DNA from: Talpa occidentalis
Lineage: Eukaryota; Chordata; Mammalia; Eulipotyphla; Talpidae
Length of the DNA: 64,000 bases
Reading direction: 5' to 3'
Assembly (NCBI RefSeq): GCF_014898055.3
Contig: NW_023601212.1
Span: 33,902,329 to 33,966,328 of the forward strand
Below are positions 37,601 to 49,234 of this stretch, piece after piece. Every line of letters starts with the position of its first letter. Positions within the stretch are counted from its first letter, which is position 1. The notes beneath the pieces are model-generated. The model was not told the DNA's origin. It searched no databases and was given only the letters and a program-made list of their open reading frames with translations. The position numbers and the translations under genes were made by a program.

Positions 37601-40600
37601 TATTCAAATAATCCCAATTACTAGGAATAAATACAAGTTAAGATAACCATACCTTACTTCACTTGTGGTTATTTTGAAAAGTTAAATGTTTCTGGCTTTG
37701 TGCCCTTATTTCTTTCACAACTTATTTGTGCTTTGGTTTCAAATGTGTGGTCTGTTTTCTGAACATGTGGCTTTAAATTTATTAGAAACAGAAGTCAACA
37801 CTGATAAGCATGAGGGATGAATATTGCTCACTATAGGGCTATTAGGCATACTAGACATGATACCGTTTCCTTGGTTACTGCCAGAGCAGTACGTCACAGA
37901 ATTTACTGATCCTCACCACTGAGATATAAACTAGGGACAGAGAAGCAAATGTCAAAATGACAGTCTTATTTCTGAATGCTTTGGTTTTTATGTTATGAAA
38001 AATCGCCAACTTAATACTTAGTCTCACTGTACTTTTCACATTGAATTGTACAGTCATCTGAAAGTGATTTCCAGCAATACCTTATATCAACCTTTCAAGC
38101 AATAATTTAAGCCATGGTGATAATGTCATATGAAACTTGTACTTTGGGGCACTTCATAGAATCTTTAGGGAAATAGACACTTGTTTTTTATAAGCAATAA
38201 TAATAGCTGGTGTGGAATTTTCAAAGATATTCATCATTCTACTATAGCAAAGCAAGCAGCAAGTGATCCAGATTAAAAAAATCTGACCAAATGACGTGCT
38301 TACTCTATCTCAAAAGTCATTCATTTGCAAGCATGCTATAAAGTAATTAATATGTTCCATCAGATTATTTCTGTTGCTTAATTTTAAATACCTGTCATGA
38401 TTTCTGTTTCTCTCAAGAGAATTGTGGGTATCTGTAATACCGCCCAGATTTTCAGGTGTTTATAGTGTATAATAGAAAGGGGTAGTTAATGATGGGTACA
38501 TGACTAGACGTAGGACACAGTTTGGATAAATTGATTGAAAGTAGGCTTTGCCAAAATATGGCAGGGTCTTAAGACAAGCTAGTTAATTCAGATGTTGTTT
38601 GATAAGATTAAATATTAAAAAAAGCTCATTATCACTGTTTTCTGTGATGGCAAATGTTTAGTAACTATATAGTTCTTTTAGCTACAGCATATGACTGGCT
38701 GAAAGTTATCTGTAGCGTAATCAATGCTGAAAACAATTAGTCATATTGAAAATAACCTGCCCTTCTCGGTTATTTTGTCCAATTTACAGATTCCAAAATG
38801 AGAAATATTTTTCTCTTACTTCATAAAATACAATTTTGATCATATGTGGCATAGTCATTAATAGTCCTCTCGTATATGCCGTCACTTATAATAATGTATT
38901 AGGATAGCTAAAAGCATCTGAGCATCTTCTAAGCATTAGATGATTACTTAGCAAAGTCATATATGCTTAAGATCCATTCCTTAGCCTCTAAATAAGATTA
39001 TAGCTCCTATTATTGACAGTTGGGTAAATTCCTTTCTCATTATGAGTCTGAACACAATTGGAATGATGGTTGGGCTTGCTGGTATTTTACCTTCTTGTCA
39101 CCCATAGCAAAGTTTAATTTAGCATCCTTTTGCTCGCAATTTAGATTTCCCTATGAAATCAAGCAGGAGTATTGAATCACTGAGAAAGTTTTTGATAATT
39201 ACCTTTTTGTATATAATTAAATGCTAAAAACCCTTAATAAGCATGCTTTTGATTAATAATGGAAAACATTTAATTTTATCCATTAAATTCATTCACATAG
39301 CTAAACTCATCTAGTTGCTGATCAGAGAATTCATAACATTAGGCTTTATTGCTCTTGCTCATTATTTGAAAGCAGAAGAGACAAGGGAAACTTACTGGCA
39401 AGCCCAAGTAATGTCTCACTTCTGATTCTTTTGATATATAATTTAAAAATAAAGGAATCAGTTTATATATAGCCTTCCTCTCTGGCCTTTTTACCATTGA
39501 TCCTGTGGGAGAGATAAAGAAGAATTTATACCAAACACATTTTTACTATGGTCTATTAAATGTCATTTAATATAAGTAGGACAGTAATGTAGTTAATTGG
39601 GGTAAATCAGAAATGTGCAAAATTTCTTCTTTGAACACCTCACTTTTTAAGGGTAATTCCTTCTGTTTTTCTGCCTAGCAAGGTGTGTGAGAGACTCAGG
39701 ATACAGGGGTAGGTGGAGGGAGTGGCACAGGCTAGAGCTTTCAATGAGGTTAAGCAGAGAAGTTAATTTTTTTTTTCCTTCCTGAGGCACACTCTTAAGG
39801 GAGAGGCAGTTTCCTAACAGACAACCCTGGTTTGATGAAAACCAAATAACTTCTATGACTCAGGTCACTTTTGTTCTAAAAAGAGATGAAAAAGCCCTTC
39901 AGAATTCATTTTCAGATTCCTCAGAAGGTGGTGTCAACCTCTCTGCAGTTGCCCATATTGGTGAAACTGGTGTGAGGAACTCACAGAGCTGTAGAGAGGA
40001 ACTCTCTGAAGATGGCAGACAGAGCTAGTCTTTGTTACAATGATGAAGGTAAATGAAAGTGTCAGAACATCTGGACTGAAGTAAAACGGACAAATACCAA
40101 CTCTGCCATATGTCACAGGAAAGCGTGCTAAAATTGGCACAAAAAAACAGACTATCAAGCAATATTGAAACAAAACACTTACTCCCTTTCATAACATGCC
40201 AGTGAGAAGAATGCAATTTGATTTTATACATTTTTGTTGTTGTTAGGACATTACAGAAATGACATCTTTCCATAGTTGGGAAATTTAATTTCAGAGAATG
40301 GGAAACAGTTGTTCTGTGTCCTAAAATCTGTAGAATCTTTTGGTGGGGAAATACTATTTTCCATAGTCTTCATACTATTCTCAAATCAGGCCTTTGCTTG
40401 CTAGCAAAAGAAATGCTCAACTTTAGAAAATAGCCTTCATGACCTCAGGTCCACCCATTTCATCTGGGGGTGCTCCAGAACTTGGAGCATCACCCCAGAG
40501 AATTTGGGGATGTTCTGTGGGAGAAATGAAAATTCATGCTGTTTCCTAAAATTAAAAGTGATTAGGTCACTTCTTAAGACTGATAGATGTTTCACTTCCA

Positions 40601-43495
40601 TGTAGCTACTTAATTCAAGTTTGCTTAAATCAGAGTTTGTTTAGAATGAAAATTTTAAAAAGAGGGACCTAACTAACAATTTCAATCAGAATTATCAGGT
40701 AAAAAAAAATATTTAGGACAAAGATCTGCTGTCTTGAGAGAGTAAACTAACATTAAAAAGTCAGAATGCTACAGACTCTCTCAAGTTTCCTAAATGTATC
40801 TGAGAAAGAAAAATACCATAGTTGCTGGATTTCTTAAGATTTTAGTCCCTAGAAATAACACATGAGTATGAATTACATTTAATTTTTTTCCTTCATGTTT
40901 TCCATTTGTTACAGGAAAAAAATGATGTTGTAAGTCAGTCAAATTTGACATTGAGACACATGAACGTTTGCAAATTTGGCAACATTCTTTTACTTAAAAT
41001 CATAAGCTGGTTTTAGTAATGCCAAGGTTAATGCCAAGGTTAAGGATAGCAGTCAGTACTATATTCAGACTGTTCACAGTGGATTACAAAGCAAACCATC
41101 TCAACTTCCAAGAATAAAATCTAAGTCAAAGCCGATGTATGATCCAAATCATTTGAGGAAAAAATATATGTATTTCCATCACCCGTGACTAACAAGAAAC
41201 TACTCATTTCCATTCCTAATGAAACCTTAATTCCTACAGCAGTTCTACTTATTTTGCCTCCCCATGCATGATCTGGGATCAATATATTTGTGTATAGCCA
41301 CGTAAACCATTTTTTTTTCTTGTTTGAATTTTTGTAGCATTTTAATTTCAAATCCATAGTTAAAGTGAAAGAAAATACTGCAGTGGTCAGATAATTAATC
41401 AACAACAACATTTTGATTAACATAATTAATCAAAATCTGCCTCCAGATTTTATCGGTACAAATTACCATGTTGATATCAAAGCCTAACCCTGGCATAGAG
41501 TCTCAGATAAATGGCTTTCATACTATTTGATTAGAAACATTATTAGACTCTTATAGATCTCATGCCAGCTGAGGTTTAGATAAAAAGAAGAGTGTATAAT
41601 TGAAGTAATTCAGGAAGATTTTTAAAAATTTGTGAATTTTTGTTCTTGGTGTGCAAAGATCAGTATTAGTGGGTGGCAGCCAAAATTACTATTCTTGTTT
41701 TCATTTGTTTCAAGTGTGTCACTGGGCACTTCTAAAATCTATCCTTTTTATTTATGTAACAATCTGACCTGGAATAGCCGGCACTCACTGTTTTTGCTTT
41801 TGATCCTTAAAAACAATTTTCTTCCTATCTAAAAGAATAGCTCCTACTTATGCAAATGAATATTTGATTATACAGGTGTCCCATTTTACAAGCAGACATG
41901 AAATGTTTTAGTTGGATTCAGCTGGACTTGCAAGCAGAGAAAGATAGGACACCACTAGGGAAGATGAAAAATGACAAAAATAAAACTTTGCCTACATTTA
42001 AAAACATCTGTAACACAACCCTGTTAACTTAGAGCACAAATGAAAATAAATGGTAAGCCTGATTATAGATTTTTAGACACAGTATTCATATTTAATGGAA
42101 TGTTATAAAATTCAGCATGTCAAAACTTTGATAAAACAATTAATGACTTTAAAACTATTCTAAAAAGTATCTTGTATTATATATGTCCACCAAAGCAGAA
42201 ATTATTCTCTCTTGGGAAATTTTGGTACTATGTCTTTTATCAAGATTTGTAGGTGTGATCTAATTAAACATCAATATATTCTTTTTTTTTAATATTTTAT
42301 TTTATATATATTCTTTAGGCTAATAAAAAACCATGCAAGAATCCAAACATCAATGTTTGCTATTATTTCTGAAGAAGACTCTTGTTGAATGTAAAATGAA
42401 TGAGCTAGCTATAGGTTTAAGGGATTATCTGTGAAAACTAGGTCCTTAAAATTTCTAAATCCTCTTTTTGTTCCATTCCTTCTGTCTGTCTCTTCTTCCA
42501 AATTTCATGAGGGCTAGGAAATAGTTTACTAGTCTTCCTGGTGCCTCCCTTCTTAACTTTCACATGTTAGAACACTATGGATATATGAGGAAAGGAAAAC
42601 AAGGGAAGAATTTAGATGTAGATTATTTGAGGAGAGGAGGAACTGAGAGAATTTAGACTTTGGCTTCTAGAGGCTTTATAAGTGAAGACAAATGTGGGTG
42701 TATACATGTTTTTCTCCACTGAATTTAAACACTTTCTCAAGAAGTATCAGGGTTAACCTATTTGGACAACCTTATATTTTTGCCCTTACAAACATCTTAA
42801 TTTAGAAAAATCCTTGTATTTTTCAAATAGTCAATAATTACTTCAGTACCACACTGCTGAAGATTAAAGTAGAAGTTTCTTTTATTTGTAGGGAAATAAT
42901 TTATAAAAACCATTTCCCAATTAAGCAAATATACCAAATGCTGGCTCTTTACTGATACAGAAGGCTGTGTTCCTAGGGGCCATCTTTGAAAACATTTGCC
43001 ATCAATTCTTTAAGTCTACTGTACTAAAAAAGCAATATACAATGAATTATATATTTCTTAGCTCTAAGTCTTTGAGATTTTAGCATCTTTAGAATAGCTG
43101 TTTATACTTATGTCAAATATTTATTAAAAAGAGTAAAATTAGGAAGATAGAAGGGTATGTTCTTCCATTTAGGCTTTTAAGCACTCTATTCTCCCAAACT
43201 GAAAATTTCCTTCTTTTCATGTTTTTTTATGTTTTCATTTGAGTAACATAGGCACACTACTTAAGCTGTCTTCATGACATGTTTGTCATGACATGTTCAC
43301 TAATATTGTGTAGAAATAATATAACTTTGTCCTCTCTGGAGAGAAATGCTTCAGTAAGTCAACTAGCCTTGAATTTTGAGTCATATTATTTGAACTTCTT
43401 TGTTAAGACACCTCAGCAGCCTCTCATAACAGACCAAGTTGTTAAAGGAACGGATATGAAACATTTATTAAAATTAAAAATTTCAAAAGGGAGGA

Positions 43496-43566
43496 ATGTT
43501 TGGGCCAATTTACTTATAATTTCATGGGTCTGAATTTTTGATTTGGCTTGCAATGTAAATAATATT
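43496..43566 (+). repeat. diverged direct repeat, left copy
   Basis: About 70 bp starting atgtttgggccaatt and ending tgtaaataatatt. It is matched about 1.08 kb downstream at 44574-44647. I do not recognise the family. Confidence 0.75.
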
Positions 43567-44573
43567 TCTCTGTTAATGACTTTTCTTTATTCCACACTGA
43601 CTAATTTGCTTTGATATTTTAAGAGACAGGCAGGTGCCATATGAATTGACACCTATAAAAATATACATTTCTTTCTGTGATTTTTCATTGTTAAGAAAGC
43701 CTTTGTCTTGAAATTATGGGCAGCCTTAGTACTCTATCAAATGAAGAAATATGACCTTCAACACCTTTACTATTTTATTTCTCGAGGGAAACATAAAAAC
43801 AGAAGAAATGTGGTTGAGAAAAACAGAAGTCAGGATCAAATTTGAACAACTGTGATCCACAAATCCCAATTTCTTCTTCTATTTAGTTGCCTTCTGCTAA
43901 ATCCATAGTTCATATTGGCAAAGTTTATAACCATTTCCTTTTAAAAAAATTGGAGTTAAGCAAGCATTATTCCAAATGTGTGGAAATGTTTTTTCTTTCA
44001 CATGGTCATGGCAGGTGATGACTACAGGGATGTGAGGTTGGGTTCAGGTAGGAAAAAATGACCCATGAAGAGAAATACTTTCTGATTTTTCCTGGAGTTG
44101 GATGAACAACTTTTTCTTTAAAACAAAAGTCTTTCTGGGAGTTTTGCCTTGGAAAAACTCTTAACATTCTGTAACAACTGCCTGTGACAACATTATATAA
44201 CTTTAGGAATCAAGCGACAAAACTGTCTCATTATGCTTTTAAAATATACCAATTAAGTGCATTCCAGAAATACATATCATTCCTCATTTCAAAATCAACC
44301 TACCTGAATTCTGACTCTTCAACTGTGAGTAGCCATTTTACAAAACCAAAGGGTCTCATTTCCCAAACATTAATTTAGATTTTAAAAACTTGCCTGCTCC
44401 TTACAACTCCTAAGATAATCAGTGCACTTCCATCAAATACTCTGGCACTAGATAATAAAAAAAAAAATAGGCTCCCAACTCACTTAATAAAAACACAGTT
44501 AAAATGTGCTAGCCTTCATTCACTTCCTCTGCATGAGGTAGGTTTTTCTTAAACAGATACCTGAATTATTTTC

Positions 44574-44647
44574 ATGTTTGGGCCAATTCATTTGTTGCAA
44601 TTTCAAGGGTCTAAATTTTCGGTTTGGCTTGCAGTGTAAATAATATT
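44574..44647 (+). repeat. diverged direct repeat, right copy
   Basis: Partner of 43496-43566, sharing gtttgggccaatt, ttggcttgca and tgtaaataatatt. Both copies keep a UGUAAAUA motif, and both are followed within about 50 bp by ctaatttgct. Confidence 0.75.
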
Positions 44648-45166
44648 GTATACCTGCTAATTTGCTATTATCCTTTGTGAATCATTTCTTTGGAAAATAC
44701 AGTTATCACAGTTAAATTACAGTGTCAACAAATAATACCAGGTAAATATACTAGTATATCTGTAGGGCATGGTTAAATTGCATATATTTTGAAATGTCAA
44801 GCTATTTTTTCCTGATTTTTTAAAGATGAATGCATCTCTTAAACCTGTACCATTAATTTAAAAAAAGTTTCATTTGGTGTTTCAGATTATATTATATTTT
44901 AAAATATTTTCCTTTATCTAGTAGTACAGGTTTAGAGAATCTTTTTTCTGACTGAAATAAAATATGCCTCATTTCACTAGAATTTTAAGAGTACTAGAAC
45001 ATGTAAATGTATGTAAGCACTTCTAGGATTATAAACATACATTGTATCTTTGCTTTTTAATGCAACACCACTTTTTACTCATTTGATTATGTTTATTTGT
45101 AACTATTCTAAGTCACACACAATGTAAATAGCATGTTTCATTAAGCAAATGTCTTTGTATTTACAG

Positions 45167-45229
45167 ACTGCAGAACAAGAAAAATTTGTATATGAAAAAA
45201 TGAGTGATGAAAACCTGGAATTCTTATAA
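45167..45229 (+). other. possible alternative 3' terminal coding exon of GUCY1A2
   Basis: An acceptor-like tgtctttgtatttacag ends at 45166. It is followed by 20 open codons (TAEQEKFVYE...NLEFL) and TAA at 45227-45229. An AATAAA occurs 120 bp further on at 45350. Joined to the cryptic donor after 32197 the reading frame is kept (phase 0 to phase 0) and would replace the last 34 residues of the protein with 20 others. Joined to the normal penultimate exon (phase 2) it would give a short frame ending after about a dozen codons. I do not recognise the peptide. This is a hypothesis from sequence only. Confidence 0.25.
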
Positions 45230-45349
45230 AACAAAGTGGAAATGACAGTTACATGTTTGATTTACATAATTCATTACAAAACTATCTGTTTAAGTCATGC
45301 ATTTATTTATCTTATAAGTCCAAACTGTCACTTATAAAATATTTAAACC

Positions 45350-45355
45350 AATAAA
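45350..45355 (+). promoter_or_regulatory. candidate polyadenylation signal AATAAA
   Basis: An AATAAA hexamer near the right edge of the low-repeat block. It is a plausible 3' end for the long GUCY1A2 UTR or for the hypothetical alternative exon. Confidence 0.3.
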
Positions 45356-45620
45356 TAACACCAAAAATAAGTATAGAGTCTTTTTAGCCTATTTTTTCAA
45401 ACTGTGAATGACAATAACTGAGAATATGAATGCGTAATAACTCAAAGAATGGGGAACAAATAAATCAATGAATGGAGTATTTTCAATGCATTATTACTAT
45501 GTCTAAAGATGAGTCTACAGTAATAGGCATACCCAATTTTAAATTAATTTTGTAATATGCAATCTACCCTTATAAAATCAAACAGCACAGGTCACAGTGT
45601 GTGTTGTTTCATTTACTCTG

Positions 45621-45626
45621 AATAAA
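45621..45626 (+). promoter_or_regulatory. candidate distal polyadenylation signal AATAAA
   Basis: The last AATAAA before the Tigger-like transposon. A further one at 45662-45667 lies inside that transposon. Confidence 0.3.
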
Positions 45627-45639
45627 CAGATATCCCTTG

Positions 45640-46078
45640 TATTACAGTGTGGTTATATCTCAATAAAGCCATCCTAAATTGAAAATATTTTAAGCTGAAA
45701 ATGCTCTTATTATACATAACCGACTAACATCATATATTATCCAAGCTTAACCATGTTTAGAACATTTACATTAACTTACAGATGGGTAAAATCACCTTAC
45801 ACAAAGCCTGTTTTACAATAAAGTATGAAATAGCTCATATAATTTACTGTACACTGTTCTGAAAATGAAAACAATGGTTGCATGCATCCCACCATTAACA
45901 CACACCTCTCAAACACACAGGGCCTGAAGAATATTTGAACACTGACTACAGTTAATTGTCAGACGATGGGGATGCCACAGCTACAGGCTCATCGATTGCA
46001 CTGTGGAGCACTGGTTGTTTATTTTCACAATTGCTTGGCTGATGGGGAGATATGGCTTGCTGGCCAGCCCAGCATCAC
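45640..46078 (+). mobile_element. Tigger-like DNA transposon, left part
   Basis: The sequence tatctcaataaagccatcc, then tacataaccgactaacatcat and aaagcctgttttacaataaag matches a common mammalian Tigger/pogo-type non-autonomous element. It continues after an L1 insertion at 46950. Confidence 0.55.
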
Positions 46079-46948
46079 AAGAAGAAATGCAAATGGCCAA
46101 CAGGCATATGAAAAAATGTTCAACATCCCTTATAATCAGGGAAATGCAAATCAATACCACACTGAGGTACCACCTTACACCAGTAAGAATGGCACATATC
46201 AAAAAAAACAGCAACAACAAATGTTGGCGAGGTTGTGGTGAAAAAGGAACTCTCCTACATTGCTGGTGGGAGTGCAAACTGGTCCAACCACTTTGAAAAG
46301 CAGTCTGGAGGTTCCTCAGTCTACTAAAAATGGAGTTACCATATGACCCAGCAATTCTACTCCTAGGGATCTACCGAGAGGACACAAAAACATTGATTCA
46401 AAAGAACACCTGCACCCCTATATTTATTACAACACAATTTACAATAGGTAAAACCTAGAAACAATCCAAATGCTCAAAAACAGATGACTGGATCAAGAAG
46501 ATGTGGTATATACACATAATGGAATATTACTCTGCGATCAAAAAAGATAAACTCATGCCATTTGCAGCAATGGAGATGGAGCTAGAAGGAATTATGCTCG
46601 GTGAAATAAGTCAGAAGGAATAAGAAAAAATATCGGATGGTTTCACTTATAGGAGGAATATAGGAGAACCAAATAAGACATCAGTGTAAAAAAAATAATA
46701 ATATACAACACAACAAAACAAAAACAGACAAGTATAAATCAGAGACATCCTGCAGGGGAGGAGGAGGGAGAGGGATCAGAGGGAGGGAGGGAAGAGCATA
46801 GGGGATTGTGATGATGGTTTATGGGTGAATTGGTGAAGAGGAAATTCTATGGGGACTACAAGTGGGGTGAGGGGGGGAAGCAAGTATTGTTTAAAAATGA
46901 ACAATGATGTAAAAAATAAATAAAAAAGGAAAAACTAAAAAAAAAAAG
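46079..46948 (+). mobile_element. 5'-truncated L1, sense
   Basis: It begins within the ORF2 C-terminus (atgcaaatggccaacaggc), keeps the Cys-rich motif region, has in-frame stops, a 3' UTR and an A-rich tail. The near-repeat agcatcac/agtatcac at the ends is the probable target-site duplication. Confidence 0.9.
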
Positions 46949-46949
46949 A

Positions 46950-47065
46950 GTATCACCCTATATCTTATTAGTCCAGGAAAAGCTGAAAACTGGAAGTATG
47001 TTTTCTTCCAAATGCATATTTGACACCATTGTAAAGTCAAAAATTCATAAATCAAACCAATATAA
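46950..47065 (+). mobile_element. Tigger-like DNA transposon, right part
   Basis: It resumes the element broken at 46078. The motifs ccattgtaaagtcaaaaattc and ataaatcaaaccaatataa are the transposon terminal pattern. Confidence 0.55.
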
Positions 47066-47364
47066 GCCTATAGATCACACAGGAAATGGGTTATTTTGCT
47101 GCCATTATTTATTGCAAATTGAAATCCCACTGAATACCTGTCAGTACTCCATCCAATAGTAGCACATCCTTATAAGGAGAAGACTGTTTTAATCCAATGT
47201 TCCCAGACTGCAACAGTGAATATATGCAAAATTAAATCATCTTTGTTATTTTTATGGCCCTGTCTCCCAAGCTGCTTGGTCGCAACCATACAAATCTATT
47301 TCTAGCTCTTTTTAGCAGTTCCCAAGGGAGTCTCCCCTCTGTGTTCATGAACAGAGCTGCTCTT

Positions 47365-47530
47365 ATCTTTTTTTTTAATTTATATATTTTTTACATAATT
47401 GTTCAATTTTAAACAGTTTGCTTTCTCCCCCAACTCAGGTGTAGTCCCATAAATCTCCCACCACCAATTCACCCATGCACCATCATCACAGTCCCCTGTG
47501 CTCCTCCCTCCATCCCTCTGATCTCATCTT
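47365..47530 (-). mobile_element. L1 3'-UTR fragment, antisense
   Basis: The reverse complement of the 3' UTR of the L1 at 46079-46948: tacataattgttcaatttta, ccccaactcaggtgtagtcc, ccaccaccaattcaccc. Confidence 0.8.
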
Positions 47531-47971
47531 TTGTCTTTATCTTCTTATTGCTATCAGCTACCCTGCAGTCAACCCACTCCTGAGAACTATTTCCTAGGTA
47601 TAAGAGAAGTGTGACAGTGTGAAGGTAAAAAAAGTAGAGACCGTATGTATACAAACACATACACAGAGGCAAGATAATTACAGTGAAAACTCTCCTTAGA
47701 AAATAGAAGAGAGAAAATACATTGCAGTTCACTGAAGTCATTTATTTAGCATTGCGAGCAGCTATATAAAGTCTCTGTTCTGGTTTATCTGAAGAAAGCA
47801 CTGGGAAATACACCCTACTTGGGAGCTTTACAGCCCTCACTGCCCACCCCTGCTATATCTCTTTGTACATGGAAGCATGAAATTAAACTCAAAGATTTCT
47901 TCAGGGCTGGGTTATATTCATCTTTGCTATTGGACAAAATAATCCCAAACTTTAGAAGGCTTGAGGAGTCT

Positions 47972-47990
47972 GGCAAGATGGCAGAAGAGT
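47972..47990 (+). mobile_element. old L1 5' end, left stub
   Basis: The stretch ggcaagatggcagaagagt reads as the start of an old L1 5' UTR. It continues directly across the young insertion into aaagaatctgagctcatctcc (47991-48006 joined to 54370 onward). Confidence 0.6.
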
Positions 47991-48048
47991 AAAGAATCTG
48001 AGCTCAATTGAAGAGGGGGCGGAGCAACATGGCGGCGAGGAGACGCTG

Positions 48049-48801
48049 CTAGTAAGATCTCCCATTAAAAAAAGTGAATAGGGAGGAAAAGCGGCAGGTT
48101 CCAGTGAGAACTGGGACACGAAAGATAAACGGGTGACGCCAGCGAACTGCCCGAAGAAGAAAGTGGCCATAAAAGAGGACTAGAAGGGAGGGAAGCGCAG
48201 AACCCTGCTCCCCTCCCCCGCCCACAGAGGCGGCACTCTCCGACCGGCAGAGAGGAGGAAACAACAAACCAAAACGGCCCACAAGAACAAACGACGCAGC
48301 AAGCGGGACTGTGAGTGGAAAGGAACTATTGCAGCCACCACACCCCGTGAACGGGAGCTGAGGCGAACCCTGCAGGATCCGCCTCGGCGGTGAGCGAACG
48401 GCTCCAGGCGCCATTAGAGAAGAACAAAGACCCCGGGAGACGCGCACACAGCCCGGGCTGCCGGTAAGCTGGCGCGGAAACGCGGCGCGCTCGGGGAGCT
48501 TGAAAAGCAAGTGCAGACCGGGATCGCGGCTGCCCAGGTACCGACGCCTGCGACCTAGGCTTGCGGGGAGACGACCTAGGCTTGCGGGGAGACGCGCTGA
48601 GGTCCTCACTGAGGTGAAGGTCCCTCCCTGAGTGAGCAGGAACCAGGCGCCCAGGCACGGGAGCGGTGCAAAAGGCGCCATTCCGGCGCCACTGAACTGG
48701 GCTACAGCCCGCGTCCTGGAACTGAGGGCTTTGAACTGAGACCCGGGGCACGAAAATTCGGGGCGTGGTTTCTCCACGACGGTGGGGCACAAGGCAGACA
48801 C
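48049..48801 (-). other. 250-codon antisense ORF in the L1 5' UTR
   Basis: An open frame opposite to the L1 leader, starting MSALCPTVVEKPRPEF and rich in Arg, Pro, Ser and Leu. Primate L1s have a short antisense ORF0 in the 5' UTR driven by an antisense promoter; this one is longer and in another lineage, so homology is not implied. GC-rich DNA contains few stop codons, which could produce such a frame by chance. A 169-codon frame also lies on this strand (48326-48835). Confidence 0.3.
48551..48592 (+). repeat. 21-bp tandem duplication in the L1 5' UTR
   Basis: Two perfect copies (48551-48571 and 48572-48592), starting cgacctaggcttgcgg. Being 21 bp it keeps the frame of the overlapping antisense ORF, where it reads as LPASLGR twice. 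Confidence 0.95.
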
Positions 48802-49234
48802 AGCACCCCAAAGCTGTTGAGGTGTACCCTACCATTCCCGCTCTGTTCTCTGTCCCACGGGGTGGGGGGAGGCGAAAAACAGCCCCCCAAGGACAATAGG
48901 AGAGATCTCTGGCGCCACCTAGCGACCAGGAAAAAAAAAAGTCACTAACACCCTATAAAAGAGGACATTTCTTAAGACTGCTTGAAAAGGGCAGAAGGTT
49001 TCTGGAGGACCCAGTGGCCAGCCGGGAAGTTATTCCACGCCAGGCCCCTTCCGACCAGCAGTCTGAGCCCACAGAGGGAGCAGGCACCCACGTCTGGGGC
49101 AGACTGGGTGTGCAGAAGAGTGTGCCTGAAACCGGAGGCGCAGGGACTGCATCCCGCTTCGCCATTTGAGAACAGGGACATTTCTTCAGTAAAAACTGCC
49201 TAAAACCAGCAGAAAGCTCCCCCAGAAGACAGAG

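Larger units (their letters stand above)
32303..45640 (+). other. GUCY1A2: probable very long 3' UTR of GUCY1A2
   Basis: About 13 kb of AT-rich, ORF-poor sequence follows the stop codon. It contains one recent SINE (35027-35312) and one small MER5-like remnant, whereas the rest of the window carries roughly one SINE every 4 kb. Candidate AATAAA signals are scattered through it. The last ones before a DNA transposon begins are at 45350-45355 and 45621-45626. Several UGUANAUA (Pumilio-type) motifs are present. GUCY1A2 is known to me as a gene with an unusually long 3' UTR, but the right-hand limit here is inference; RNA 3'-end data would fix it. Confidence 0.55.
48007..49234 (+). promoter_or_regulatory. 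L1 5' UTR with internal promoter
   Basis: A GC- and CpG-rich leader beginning gaagagggggcggagcaac. The motif acatggcggcgagg, about 25 bp from the 5' end, fits the YY1 site that positions transcription start in mammalian L1s. A 21-bp unit is tandemly duplicated at 48551-48592. Promoter activity is inferred from family knowledge. Confidence 0.75.

Noticed and set aside
45966..46296. Overlapping frames of about 95 codons resembling a zinc-knuckle protein
   Set aside because: The C-terminal L1 ORF2 Cys-rich motif in a truncated, broken L1.
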